Source: Gammaproteobacteria bacterium
Lineage (GTDB): Bacteria; Pseudomonadota; Gammaproteobacteria; Ga0077536
Reading direction: 5' to 3'
Length of the DNA stretch: 64,000 nt
NCBI GenBank assembly: GCA_024235015.1
Contig: JACKNG010000006.1
Coordinates: 1-64,000 of the forward strand
A program made the translations under genes and the position numbers. The notes under the pieces are model-generated. The model made no database searches and had not been told where the DNA came from. It saw only the letters and a program-made list of their open reading frames with translations. This document shows positions 46,874 through 57,074 of this stretch, piece by piece (positions within the stretch are counted from its first letter, which is position 1; every line of letters starts with the position of its first letter).

Positions 46874-47716
46874 GTGGCGACCTACGTCATCGGCGACATC
46901 CAGGGCTGCGCGCGCGAGCTCGACGCCCTGCTGCGCGTGGTGCGCTTCGCGCCGGCCCACGACCGCCTGTGGCTGACCGGCGACCTGGTCAATCGCGGCC
47001 CCGACTCGCTCGGCGTGCTGCGCCGGGTGCGCGCGCTCGGCGATGCCGCCGTCACCGTGCTCGGCAACCACGATCTCCACCTGCTCGCCATCGCCCACGT
47101 GCGTGGCCACAAGCAGCGCCGCCGCGACACCCTCGGCGACGTCCTCGCCGCGCCCGATCGCGACGAGCTCCTGGCCTGGCTGCGACGCCAGCCGCTGCTC
47201 CACCACGACGCCGCGCTCGGCGTCACCATGGTCCATGCCGGCCTGCCGCCGCAATGGAGCCTGGCCGAGAGCCGCGCGCATGCCGCCGAGGTCGAGGCCG
47301 CGCTGCGCGACGACGCCGGCCTGGTGGCCTTTCTCGAACACATGTACGGCGACACGCCGGCGCGCTGGGAGACGACGCTCGGCGGTCGCCGCCGCCTGCG
47401 CTTCATCACCAACTGCCTGACCCGCATGCGCTACTGCCGCGCCGACGGCAGCCTCGACCTCGCCGCCAAGGGCGCGCCCGGCAGCCAGGACGCCGGCCTG
47501 CTGCCGTGGTATGCCGTCCCGGCTCGCCGCTCGCGCGACACCGTCATCGTGTTCGGCCACTGGTCGACCCTGCGGCTCGATGCCGCGGCCTGTCGTCAGT
47601 GGGGGGTCTACCCGCTGGATACCGGCGCGGTGTGGGGTGACCGCCTCACCGCGCTGCGCCTCGAGGACCGCGCGCTGTTCAGTGTCGGTTCGAGCCTGCC
47701 GGTCAGCTTCGAGTAG
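46874..47716 (+). CDS. apaH: Bis(5'-nucleosyl)-tetraphosphatase, symmetrical
   Basis: 280 residues, full length. The calcineurin-like metallophosphatase motifs are in order: GDIQGC (residues ~7-12), GDLVNRGPDSL (~36), GNHDLHLL (~63), then MVHAGLPPQWS and FGHWS near the C-terminus. ApaH hydrolyses Ap4A to two ADP, and also removes Np4 caps from RNA, in the cytoplasm. The GTG start lies 8 nt after apaG. It converges with folA with only 16 nt between the stops, as in the enterobacterial folA-apaH arrangement. Confidence 0.96.
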   Translation: MATYVIGDIQGCARELDALLRVVRFAPAHDRLWLTGDLVNRGPDSLGVLRRVRALGDAAVTVLGNHDLHLLAIAHVRGHKQRRRDTLGDVLAAPDRDELLAWLRRQPLLHHDAALGVTMVHAGLPPQWSLAESRAHAAEVEAALRDDAGLVAFLEHMYGDTPARWETTLGGRRRLRFITNCLTRMRYCRADGSLDLAAKGAPGSQDAGLLPWYAVPARRSRDTVIVFGHWSTLRLDAAACRQWGVYPLDTGAVWGDRLTALRLEDRALFSVGSSLPVSFE

Positions 47717-47732
47717 GGCCGCAGGACCGCGT

Positions 47733-48218
47733 TCAGGCGCGCTCGAGAACGCGGAAGCGGAACGGGTGGGCGTGGCGCTCGTCGGCAGCGTGGTATTCGC
47801 TCGACACCTCCTGCCAGGCTGCCGCGTCGATGGCGGGGAAATGCACGTCACCGGCGACCTCGGCCTCGACCTCGGTGAGGTAGAGCCGGCTGGCGCGGCC
47901 CAGCGCCTCGCGGTAGAGCGCGGCGCCGCCGATGATCATGGCCTCGCTGCCCGCCTCGAGCGCGGCCAGCGCGGTGTCCAGCGCGGCGAACACCTCGCAG
48001 CCCGGCGCCGCGTAGTCCGCGTCACGGGTCAGGACGATGTTGCGCCGCCCGGGCAGGGGACGGCCGATCGAGGCATGCGTGCGCCGCCCCATCACGATCG
48101 GCTTGCCCATGGTGATGGCGCGGAAGCGCTTGAGATCGTCGGGCAGGTGCCAGGGCAGCGTACCGTCGCGCCCGATCACGCCCTGGCGATCGCGCGCGAC
48201 GACGATGCTGAGGCGCAC
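47733..48218 (-). CDS. folA: Dihydrofolate reductase
   Basis: 161 residues from the GTG at 48218, where the protein begins RLSIVVARDRQGVIGRDG, matching the normal DHFR N-terminus. Motifs: LPWHLPDDLKRF with Asp28 at the proton-donor position, GKPIVMGRRTHASIGRPLPGR (NADPH and folate contacts), and AMIIGGAALYREAL. It reduces dihydrofolate to tetrahydrofolate with NADPH. An in-frame GTG at 48254 overlaps the thyA stop as GTGA and could give a 12-residue longer product by translational coupling; the shorter start fits the family better. It directly serves ThyA, whose reaction produces dihydrofolate. Confidence 0.95.
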   Translation of the reverse strand: MRLSIVVARDRQGVIGRDGTLPWHLPDDLKRFRAITMGKPIVMGRRTHASIGRPLPGRRNIVLTRDADYAAPGCEVFAALDTALAALEAGSEAMIIGGAALYREALGRASRLYLTEVEAEVAGDVHFPAIDAAAWQEVSSEYHAADERHAHPFRFRVLERA

Positions 48219-48250
48219 GGCGTCGCCGCCGCCGACGGCGTGCGCGCCAC

Positions 48251-49045
48251 TCACACCGCCACCGGCGCCGGGATGTGCGGATGGGCCTCGTAACCCGCCA
48301 GGGTGAAATGCTCGAAGCGGAAATCGTCGATGGCTTTGACCGCCGGATCGAGGTGCATGCGCGGCGCGGGCAGCGGGCTGCGCGTCAACTGCAGGTCGGC
48401 CTGCTCGAGGTGGTTGAGGTAGAGATGGGCATCGCCCAGGGTATGCACGAAATCGCCCGGCGCGAGATCGCAGACCTGCGCCACCATCATCGTGAGCAGG
48501 GCGTAGGAGGCGATGTTGAACGGCACGCCGAGGAAGATGTCGGCGCTGCGCTGGTACATCTGGCACGACAGGCGGCCATCGGCGACGTAGAACTGGAACA
48601 TCGTGTGGCAGGGCGCGAGCGCCATGCGCGGCACCTCGGCGACGTTCCAGGCGCTGACCAGCAGACGGCGCGAGTCGGGCGTGGCGCGGATCTGCTCGAT
48701 GACCTCGGCGAGCTGGTCGATGTGGCGGCCGTCCGGCGCCGGCCACGAGCGCCACTGCACGCCGTAGACCGGGCCGAGTTCGCCGTCGGCATCGGCCCAC
48801 TCGTCCCAGATCGACACGCCGTGCTCGCGCAGGTAGGCGACGTTGGATTCGCCGCGCAGGAACCACAGCAGTTCGTGGACGATCGATTTCAGGTGCAGCT
48901 TCTTGGTCGTCAGCAGCGGGAAGCCGGCGCCGAGGTCGAAACGCATCTGGTAACCGAACACGCTGAGCGTGCCGGTGCCGGTGCGGTCGTCCTTGCGCGT
49001 GCCGTGCTCACGCACGTGGCGCAGCAGGTCGAGGTAGGTCTTCAT
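48251..49045 (-). CDS. thyA: Thymidylate synthase
   Basis: 264 residues, the same length as E. coli ThyA. The catalytic cysteine is Cys146 in LAPCHTMFQFYV. Other signatures are RTGTGTLSVFGYQMRFDL, LLWFLRGESNVAYL, SCQMYQRSADIFLGVPFNIA and the C-terminal IPAPVAV. It converts dUMP to dTMP using methylene-tetrahydrofolate. It lies 55 nt after lgt and just before folA on the same strand, as one metabolic unit with folA; the stop overlaps a possible folA GTG. Confidence 0.97.
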   Translation of the reverse strand: MKTYLDLLRHVREHGTRKDDRTGTGTLSVFGYQMRFDLGAGFPLLTTKKLHLKSIVHELLWFLRGESNVAYLREHGVSIWDEWADADGELGPVYGVQWRSWPAPDGRHIDQLAEVIEQIRATPDSRRLLVSAWNVAEVPRMALAPCHTMFQFYVADGRLSCQMYQRSADIFLGVPFNIASYALLTMMVAQVCDLAPGDFVHTLGDAHLYLNHLEQADLQLTRSPLPAPRMHLDPAVKAIDDFRFEHFTLAGYEAHPHIPAPVAV

Positions 49046-49100
49046 GTCGGCATGGGGTGCTCACGGCGCCGTCGTCGGTGGTTCATTGTAGCGTCCGCGC

Positions 49101-49883
49101 TCAGCGTCGCAGCGCTCGCGCCACCAGCCACAGCCCGGCCAGCAGCATCGGCGCCGACAACAGGTGGCCCATGGTCAGCCAGCCGCCGGCGAGGTAACCG
49201 ATATGCGCGTCGGGCAGGCGCACGAATTCGACTGCGCCGCGCGCCACGGCGTAGCCGGCGAGGAAGACGCCGGTCAAGAGCCCGCGTGGCGGCGTGCGCC
49301 GGGCCAGCCAGTCGAGCACCAGGAACAGCACCAGGCCCTCCAGCGCGGCCTCGTAGAGCTGGGAAGGATGGCGGGGAATACCGCCGGCCGCCGGGTGGGT
49401 GAACAGCACGCCCCAGGGCAGGTCGGTCGGCGCGCCCCACAGTTCCTGGTTGATGAAATTGGCGATGCGACCGAGGCCGAGACCAATGGGGATGGCCGGG
49501 ACGAGAAAATCGGAGACGTCGAGAAAACCGCGCCCGTGGCTGCGTGCGAGGAGCGCGATGGCGGTGACCATGCCGAGCACGCCGCCGTGGAAGGACATGC
49601 CGCCCTGCCACACCGCGAACACGGCCAACGGATCGGCGCGGTAGGCGGCGAAGTTGTAGAACAGGATGTAGCCGATGCGCCCGCCCAGCACCCCGCCGAG
49701 CGCCGCGTAGAACACCAGGTCGCCGACCTGTTCGGGGGTCCAGCCGCCGACCCCGCGGGCGGCGCGGCGGCGCAGGTACCACCAGGCCAGCGCGATGCCG
49801 GCGACGTAGGACAAGCCGTACCAGTGGATGGCGACGGGGCCGAGGTGGACGGCGACGGGGTCGATGGCGGGAAAACGGATCAC
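49101..49883 (-). CDS. lgt: Phosphatidylglycerol-prolipoprotein diacylglyceryl transferase
   Basis: 260 residues from GTG 49883 (IRFPAIDPVAVHLGPVAIHW). It is a polytopic inner-membrane protein with about seven spans. Lgt signatures are GGRIGYILFYN, WQGGMSFHGGVLGM (with the conserved His), GLGLGRIANFINQELWG and RHPSQLYEA. It transfers diacylglycerol from phosphatidylglycerol to the lipobox cysteine of prolipoproteins, the first step of lipoprotein maturation. The lgt-thyA order is common in gammaproteobacteria. A longer open frame upstream (to ~50117) is judged not translated because it would run under the divergent gene's start. Confidence 0.96.
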   Translation of the reverse strand: MIRFPAIDPVAVHLGPVAIHWYGLSYVAGIALAWWYLRRRAARGVGGWTPEQVGDLVFYAALGGVLGGRIGYILFYNFAAYRADPLAVFAVWQGGMSFHGGVLGMVTAIALLARSHGRGFLDVSDFLVPAIPIGLGLGRIANFINQELWGAPTDLPWGVLFTHPAAGGIPRHPSQLYEAALEGLVLFLVLDWLARRTPPRGLLTGVFLAGYAVARGAVEFVRLPDAHIGYLAGGWLTMGHLLSAPMLLAGLWLVARALRR

Positions 49884-49936
49884 GGCGGCACCAGACAGGG
49901 AACGGCACGCGCCGGGCCGACGCGCGACGCCGCGGC

Positions 49937-49942
49937 AGTATA
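49937..49942 (-). promoter_or_regulatory. Possible -10 hexamer (TATACT) for lgt
   Basis: TATACT on the minus strand, about 54 nt upstream of the lgt start, in the 134-nt gap between divergent lgt and the DUF255 gene. No good -35 sequence is visible at 16-18 nt, so this is a weak candidate standing out mainly against GC-rich surroundings. Confidence 0.25.
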
Positions 49943-50017
49943 GAGGGGTGCCGGGCCGCGTGCATGACCGGCCCGCGCCAGCGTCGCGGCGCCCCGGTGT
50001 GATAGGGTGCCCGGCCC

Positions 50018-52063
<2,046 letters not shown>

Positions 52064-52069
52064 AATGGT

Positions 52070-52087
52070 TGCCGCGGGTCCGCGGCA
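52070..52087. terminator. Short GC hairpin between convergent genes
   Basis: TGCCGCGGGTCCGCGGCA begins 6 nt after the DUF255 stop. It gives a perfect 8-bp stem with a 2-nt loop, or 7 bp with a 4-nt loop. It has no T-run, so strength is uncertain. Its site between convergent genes fits transcript-end processing on either strand. Confidence 0.45.
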
Positions 52088-52121
52088 GCAGGCAGGTAGG
52101 GCGCCGCGACGGCGCCGCTGT

Positions 52122-53135
52122 TCAGGCCGCTACGTTGCGCCGTGCGCGCACGACCCAGACCAGGGCGATACCACACAGCCAACCGGCCGGCGGCAGCGGT
52201 ACGGCGGTGACCGGGATGGTCCAGCCGACGTCGCGCAGACCGGCGACGTCGAGTTCGGTCAGCACCTTGCGCGAACCGAGCAGGAGACTGGGGTCGAAGG
52301 CCGTTTCCTTGAGGAGGCCGGCTTCGACACCGTTGGCGATGAAATCCAGGGTCAGGCTCGTGGTGCCATTGGCCCAGTGCGCACCGCCCGACTGCATCGG
52401 CACGTCGTCGCCGTAGCTCGCCACCGAGTCCGGCCCGAGGAAACGGGTTTGCGCGGTATTCAACTGGTTGAACCACGAGAACGAGGTGCCGATGCCGAAG
52501 ACGTGGCCGAGTTCGTGCAGCAGTACTGAGAACAGGTCCGGCTGGCCGCCGGTGGGCAGCGTGTAGGGATCGCTGTGCCAGTTGCGCCCGGTATTGTCGA
52601 TGCTGAGGTAACCGCCCCACAGGGCGAAATCGTTGGCCATCGACCCGTAGATGTCCAACGACTTGCCGCCGGCGCCCTGGCCGCGGGAGACCATCGCGTT
52701 CTGGTAATCCAGCGAGCCGTCGGGGTCCGGCGTGCCCGGGGCGCCCACGCCCAGGGTATTCGTGTTCAGGCCAGTTCCTGCTTCCAGGCCGACGGCGCCG
52801 ACGTAGATACGCACGGTATCCGCGGCAATGCTGAAATTGTCGATCTGGAGCGATTCGAGCTGGCCCGTGACGGGATCGAACTTGCTCGGGTTGGAAAACT
52901 TGGCCGTGTAGGAATCGTTCAGTCCAGGGCCGTCACCGATCGCCGTCAGCGAATCGGTCAGGTTGGTCTCGTACCACGCCCCGGCTTCCTCCAGCGCCGT
53001 ACGCTCGAGCGTACCGGCGGCGAAGAAACCGCTGAGGTCGTATTCGTAGTTGAACTCGATGTTGAGAGCCTGCGCGGCCGGCGCGCAGGCCAGGCTGAGG
53101 GCAAGGCCCAGGGCGATGGGGCGAAGACGATTCAC
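52122..53135 (-). CDS. Secreted metzincin-like protein with VPLP (PEP-CTERM-like) tail
   Basis: 337 residues from GTG 53135, with an AGGGAC ribosome-binding site just upstream and a signal peptide (RLRPIALGLALSLACAPAAQA). The zinc motif is HELGHVFGIG (His207, Glu208, His211). The usual third His of HExxHxxGxxH is Thr, but a downstream GGAHW (His253), after SVASYGDDVPMQ, resembles the displaced third ligand of leishmanolysin-like enzymes; LTELDVAGLRDVGW follows as in other secreted metalloproteases. The C-terminus VPLPPAGWLCGIALVWVVRARR has the parts of a PEP-CTERM-type sorting signal: a short VPLP motif, a transmembrane helix and an arginine cluster. Likely exported and anchored or processed at the envelope. 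Activity is not proven. Confidence 0.82.
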   Translation of the reverse strand: MNRLRPIALGLALSLACAPAAQALNIEFNYEYDLSGFFAAGTLERTALEEAGAWYETNLTDSLTAIGDGPGLNDSYTAKFSNPSKFDPVTGQLESLQIDNFSIAADTVRIYVGAVGLEAGTGLNTNTLGVGAPGTPDPDGSLDYQNAMVSRGQGAGGKSLDIYGSMANDFALWGGYLSIDNTGRNWHSDPYTLPTGGQPDLFSVLLHELGHVFGIGTSFSWFNQLNTAQTRFLGPDSVASYGDDVPMQSGGAHWANGTTSLTLDFIANGVEAGLLKETAFDPSLLLGSRKVLTELDVAGLRDVGWTIPVTAVPLPPAGWLCGIALVWVVRARRNVAA

Positions 53136-53225
53136 GGCGCGGTCCCTGTACTCGGCAAAATCGGCGCCTGCGGTACGTGTCACGGTGGCAGTGCAGGCCA
53201 CGGCAGTGTCGCACGCGGCCGGGTG

Positions 53226-53246
53226 CCGGGCCACCGCGTGGCCCGG
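53226..53246. terminator. Hairpin downstream of the PfkB kinase gene
   Basis: CCGGGCCA (53226-53233), loop CCGCG, TGGCCCGG (53239-53246): a perfect 8-bp stem. It lies 40 nt beyond the stop of the minus-strand kinase gene and upstream of the metalloprotease gene. No T-run follows on the minus strand, so a classical intrinsic terminator is not certain. Confidence 0.45.
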
Positions 53247-53285
53247 TAATCGTTCATGTTTCGCCGGATCGGTGGGTGCCCGCCG

Positions 53286-54224
53286 CTACCAGTCGAGTGC
53301 CTCGCCGAACTCGCGGGCGTAACGCGCGGCGAAGGCCTCGCGATCGACGCGATGGTTCTGCGTGCCGGCGTGCTCGATCTTGATCGCGCCGAGCAGCGAG
53401 GCGATGCGCCCGGTGGTCGCCCACGGCAGGTCGTTCATCAAGCCGTAGAGGAGGCCGGCGCGGAAGGCGTCGCCGCAACCGGTGGGATCCTTGACCGCGG
53501 CCGGCCGTGCCGGCGGGACGTCGATGACCTCGCCGCCGGTGTAGATGCGCGAGCCCTCGCCGCCGCGGGTGACGATACAGGCCTCGACGCGCTCGGCGAT
53601 GGCGGCGGGGCCGAGCCCGGTACGCTCGGCCATCAGCTCCGACTCGTAGTCGTTGACCGTGACCCAGGTCGCGCCGTCGACGAAGCGCAACAGGTCGTCA
53701 CCGTCGAACATCGGCATGCCCTGGCCCGGATCGAAGATGTAGGGAATGCCAGCCTCGCGCATCTGGTCGGCGTGGGCGATCATGCCGTCGCGGCCGTCGG
53801 GCGCGATGATGCCGAGCTTGACCGTGCCGGCATCGGCGACCGCGTTCTGCGCCGCGTGGTTCATCGCACCCGGATGGAAGGCGGTGATCTGGTTGTCGTC
53901 GAGATCGGTGGTGATGAAGGCCTGCGCGGTCAGCGTGCCGGGCACGTCGGTCACGCAGCGCCGCGGGATGCCGAGGCCGTCCATCCACTCGGCGTAGGGC
54001 GCGAAGTCGTCGCCCACCGTGCCCATGGGCAGCGGGTCGCCGCCGATCATCTTGAGGTTGTAGGCAATGTTGCCGGCGCAGCCGCCGAACTCGCGGCGCA
54101 TCTCGGGGACCAGGAAGGACACGTTCAGGATGTGGATCTTGTCCGGCAGGATGTGGTTCTTGAAGCGATCCTGGAAGACCATGATGTTGTCGAAAGCGAA
54201 CGAGCCGCAGATGAGTGCAGACAT
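53286..54224 (-). CDS. PfkB-family carbohydrate kinase, probably adenosine kinase-like
   Basis: 312 residues from ATG 54224. Ribokinase-fold signatures: SALICGSFAFDNIMVF at the N-terminus, the substrate-side REFGGCAGNIAYNL, and the phosphate-binding DPTGCGDAFRAGLLYGL with catalytic Asp252 (GCGD in place of GAGD). Bacterial adenosine/sugar kinases of this subgroup have the same VSFLVPEMRREFGGCAGNIA-like lid region. It would phosphorylate a nucleoside or sugar hydroxyl with ATP in the cytoplasm. The exact substrate cannot be read from sequence; adenosine is the best guess. It stands alone, divergent from the membrane-protein gene at 54312. Confidence 0.88.
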   Translation of the reverse strand: MSALICGSFAFDNIMVFQDRFKNHILPDKIHILNVSFLVPEMRREFGGCAGNIAYNLKMIGGDPLPMGTVGDDFAPYAEWMDGLGIPRRCVTDVPGTLTAQAFITTDLDDNQITAFHPGAMNHAAQNAVADAGTVKLGIIAPDGRDGMIAHADQMREAGIPYIFDPGQGMPMFDGDDLLRFVDGATWVTVNDYESELMAERTGLGPAAIAERVEACIVTRGGEGSRIYTGGEVIDVPPARPAAVKDPTGCGDAFRAGLLYGLMNDLPWATTGRIASLLGAIKIEHAGTQNHRVDREAFAARYAREFGEALDW

Positions 54225-54311
54225 GAGCGTGGAATCCTGGCTAGAGCTGAGCGCGGGCGATGATAGCGGATCGCCCGCCGGTCGTCGTGGCAACCACGGT
54301 GACCCGAGCTG

Positions 54312-54962
54312 ATGTCGCTGTTTGCCGCGCTCGCCAGTGCCGAGGTGTGGCTCGGCGCCGCCGGGCTGGCCGTCGGTGGCCTGCTCGAGCTGGCGCTGGA
54401 ATTCCGCCTGCGGCGGGTGGTGGCAGGTCATGCCGTGCTGTATTTCACCTGGGAATACATCGGCGCACCGCTGCTGCGCGCCGCGCTCATCACCGGCTTC
54501 GTGCTGTGGACCTACCCGGTGCTCTACGGCCTGCGCAGCGCGCCACCGTTGTCCGCCCTGCTCGCCGGCGGCGCGGTGGCGCCGTCAACCCTGGTCAACG
54601 TCGCCTTCGTCGCCAGCCTGCTGTTGCCATTGGTCCCCGGTTGGCGCCGCCGCGGCGGGCTGGTGCTGATGGTGCAGGGCCTGCTCGCCACCGCGCTGGT
54701 CTTCAAGGGCTACGCACACTGGCTGGGCGCGACCAGCGTCGGCGCCTGGCCGGGCCTGGGTGAAGCCATCGCCGTGCTGGTCCTGGGCTGGCTCGATTAC
54801 CTGGTCGGCGAACACGCCGGGCGCCTGTTCGGGGCGTGGCTGGACGAGCGCTGCCACAGCGACGGCCTCGACGCCCTGGCGCCCCACGTCACCGCGCTGC
54901 TGGCCCAGGTGCCGACGCTCATCGCCTACGGTTACCTGCTCGGCCGCCAGCTCGCGGTGTGA
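54312..54962 (+). CDS. Unrecognised integral membrane protein (216 aa)
   Basis: No family was recognised. The protein is strongly hydrophobic with about five predicted spans (near residues 10-28, 55-72, 83-105, 117-135 and 190-210) and a short hydrophilic loop ending GRLFGAWLDERCHSDGLDAL. It contains a conserved-looking FTWEYIGAPLLRA segment. It starts at ATG 54312 after an 87-nt gap from the divergent kinase gene, and its stop lies 11 nt before the EamA transporter, so the two are probably co-transcribed. Codon use looks like that of its neighbours, supporting a real gene. Confidence 0.8.
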   Translation: MSLFAALASAEVWLGAAGLAVGGLLELALEFRLRRVVAGHAVLYFTWEYIGAPLLRAALITGFVLWTYPVLYGLRSAPPLSALLAGGAVAPSTLVNVAFVASLLLPLVPGWRRRGGLVLMVQGLLATALVFKGYAHWLGATSVGAWPGLGEAIAVLVLGWLDYLVGEHAGRLFGAWLDERCHSDGLDALAPHVTALLAQVPTLIAYGYLLGRQLAV

Positions 54963-54973
54963 GGACTTCGGCC

Positions 54974-55849
54974 ATGCGGCGCGACGTCGTGGCGCGTTTC
55001 CACGCCCTGCCGGGCGGCGTCCGCGCCGGGGTGTGGATGTCGACCTCGGCGGTGACCTATGCCGCGACGATTGCCTGCGGGCGCCACCTTGCGCCCGATC
55101 TCGCGGTGTTCGAGATCGCCTTCCTGCGCAACGCCTTTGCCGCCCTGTTCATGGTGCCGTGGTTCCTGCGCGTCGGCTTCGACGCCATGCACACCACGCG
55201 TTTTCCGCGCCACCTGCTGCGCGGTGCGGTCTCGGCGGTCAACGTCTCGCTGCTGTTCGCCGCCGTTGCGCGCATCCCGATCGCCGACATGGCGGCGATC
55301 AATTTCCTGCAGCCGGTGATCGGCGCGGCCATCGCCGGGCTGCTGCTCGGCGAAATCATCGACCGCCGCCGCTGGGCCGCCATCGCGCTCGGCCTGGTCG
55401 GCGCGCTGGTCATGATCCGCCCGGGCTTCACGGTGCTGAACGCCGGCATCCTGTTCGCGCTGGGCTCGGCCGCGGCCGGCGCCGTGGTCGCCATCCTGAT
55501 CAAGACCCTGGTGCGCACCGAACCGCCGGACGCCATCGCCGCCTGGCTGTTCGTCACCCAGTCGACCCTGCTGCTGCTGCCGACCGTGGCGGTGTGGCGC
55601 TGGCCGCGGCCCGAGCAGTGGGCGCTGTTCGCGGTGATGGGCGTGATGAGCGTGATCCTGCAGCGCACCTACAACCGCGGGCTGGCCGCCGCCGACGTCT
55701 CCATCGCCGTACCGTTCAATTTCACCCGCCTGATCTGGGCCGCCCTGCTCGGCTGGCTGGTGTTCGGCGAGTTCCCCGATGCCTGGACCTGGGCCGGCGG
55801 CAGCCTGATCTTCGCCGCCTCGCTGTGGCTGACGCGGCTGGCGCGCTGA
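54974..55849 (+). CDS. EamA/DMT-family transporter
   Basis: 291 residues with ten predicted spans in two EamA halves. Characteristic stretches: FEIAFLRNAFAALFMVPWF in the first half, ADMAAINFLQPVIGAAIAGLLLGE at the end of it, RRRWAAIALGLVGALVMIRPG between halves, and AADVSIAVPFNFTRLIWAALLGW plus FGEFPDAWTWAGGSLIFAA at the C-terminus. DMT proteins export or import small metabolites across the inner membrane; the substrate is unknown. The ATG at 54974 is 11 nt after the preceding gene's stop. Confidence 0.92.
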   Translation: MRRDVVARFHALPGGVRAGVWMSTSAVTYAATIACGRHLAPDLAVFEIAFLRNAFAALFMVPWFLRVGFDAMHTTRFPRHLLRGAVSAVNVSLLFAAVARIPIADMAAINFLQPVIGAAIAGLLLGEIIDRRRWAAIALGLVGALVMIRPGFTVLNAGILFALGSAAAGAVVAILIKTLVRTEPPDAIAAWLFVTQSTLLLLPTVAVWRWPRPEQWALFAVMGVMSVILQRTYNRGLAAADVSIAVPFNFTRLIWAALLGWLVFGEFPDAWTWAGGSLIFAASLWLTRLAR

Positions 55850-55946
55850 GGCTTCGCGGCGACCACGTGCGCGCCGACGACATCGGAAGCAGCCCGCCAC
55901 GAGCTGCCTTCATGCCCGGCGACCATTAGCCTGGTCGCGCGCTACC

Positions 55947-56028
55947 GCTAGCCCGGATTTCTCGCCCCCGTCCGTCGCGAGGGTGTCGAAATGCCGCAGC
56001 AGGACGGGCGTGAGAAATCCGGGCTAGC
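55947..56028. repeat. REP-like palindromic element
   Basis: A perfect 17-bp inverted repeat: GCTAGCCCGGATTTCTC at 55947-55963 and its complement at 56012-56028, with a 48-bp loop whose flanks are partly complementary (CCCCCGTCC against GGACGGGCG). This length suggests a dispersed intergenic palindrome. It sits between two same-strand genes, ends 30 nt before the GlxA-type regulator, and could block read-through from the transporter gene. Confidence 0.65.
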
Positions 56029-56058
56029 ATCAGGCCAGCACGAACCGAGGGATTCCGC

Positions 56059-57033
56059 ATGGCTGGTGACCGTCAACGCACCCGCATCGCCGTCATCGCG
56101 TTCGACCGTGTGATCGCATTCCACCTGTCCGTGCCGAGCCTGGTGTTCGGCGATGCGCTCTACGAGCAGAGTCCGTTCGAAGTCATCGTCTGCGCGGGCG
56201 AACCGGCGCCGCTGACGACGACGGCCGGGTTCGGCCTCACCGATCTCGCACCGCTTGGCGTCCTCGCAACGGCCGATGCCGTGGTCGTCCCCGGCTGGCG
56301 GCACGCCCTCGACCCGCCGCCCGCGCGCCTGCTGGCGGCACTGCGCGATGCCCATGCGCGCGGCGCGCAGATCGTCGGCCTGTGCCTCGGCACCCATGTA
56401 CTCGCCTCGGCCGGTCTGCTCGATGGACGCCGCGCGACGACCCACTGGGAGTACGTCGCCGGCATGGCCGCGTGTTTTCCCGCGGTCGATTTCGATGCCA
56501 ACGTGCTCTACGTCGAAGACGGCAACGTCCTGACTTCGGCCGGCACCGCGGCGAGCCTCGACGCCTGTCTCCACGTGCTGCGTCAGCGGCTCGGCGCAAG
56601 CGTGGCGAACCAGGTCGCGCGCCGGCTGGTGATCGCACCGCACCGCGAGGGCGGACAGGCCCAGTTCATCGAACGCCCCCTCCCGAGGGCCGAGCAGGAC
56701 CATCGGATTGCGCGCTTGATCGAGTCGGTCCGCGGCCGGCTGGGCGAAGCCCACAGCCTGGACAGCCTGGCCGACGAGGTGCGCATGAGCCGGCGCAGCT
56801 TCACCCGTCATTTCAAGGCGCTGACCGGTACCACGGTGCAGGCCTGGCTGCTCGCCGAGCGGCTTGCCCAGGCCCAGCACCTGCTCGAGGATTCCGAGCG
56901 CTCGGTGGAACAGATTGCCGAGGCGTCGGGATTCGGCTCGGTCGCGGCGATGCGCCTCCAGTTCCGGCGCGCCGTCGGCCTGTCGCCGAGCGCGTGGCGC
57001 CAGGCCTTCAGCGAGACGAACGCCCCGGCGTGA
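56059..57033 (+). CDS. GlxA-family AraC-type transcriptional regulator
   Basis: 324 residues. The N-terminal half (~8-185) is a DJ-1/PfpI-like domain, with Cys109 in IVGLCLGTHVLASAGLLDGR at the nucleophile-elbow position and the family TTHWEY motif. The C-terminal half (~215-318) carries two helix-turn-helix motifs of AraC type (LADEVRMSRRSFTRHFKAL; IAEASGFGSVAAMRLQFRRA) ending LSPSAWRQAF. Members act as ligand-responsive activators. The gene converges with the cupin/amidohydrolase cluster (41 nt between the stops), a candidate target. The ATG lies 30 nt after the palindrome. Confidence 0.93.
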   Translation: MAGDRQRTRIAVIAFDRVIAFHLSVPSLVFGDALYEQSPFEVIVCAGEPAPLTTTAGFGLTDLAPLGVLATADAVVVPGWRHALDPPPARLLAALRDAHARGAQIVGLCLGTHVLASAGLLDGRRATTHWEYVAGMAACFPAVDFDANVLYVEDGNVLTSAGTAASLDACLHVLRQRLGASVANQVARRLVIAPHREGGQAQFIERPLPRAEQDHRIARLIESVRGRLGEAHSLDSLADEVRMSRRSFTRHFKALTGTTVQAWLLAERLAQAQHLLEDSERSVEQIAEASGFGSVAAMRLQFRRAVGLSPSAWRQAFSETNAPA

Positions 57034-57074
57034 GTCGCTGCCGCCCGTGATCGAACGGGATGGCGGGAACCGGA

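Noticed and set aside
48219..48866. Longer upstream start for folA (377-codon frame)
   Set aside because: The extension is a shadow of thyA. DHFR similarity begins at GTG 48218; only the GTG at 48254 is kept as an alternative.
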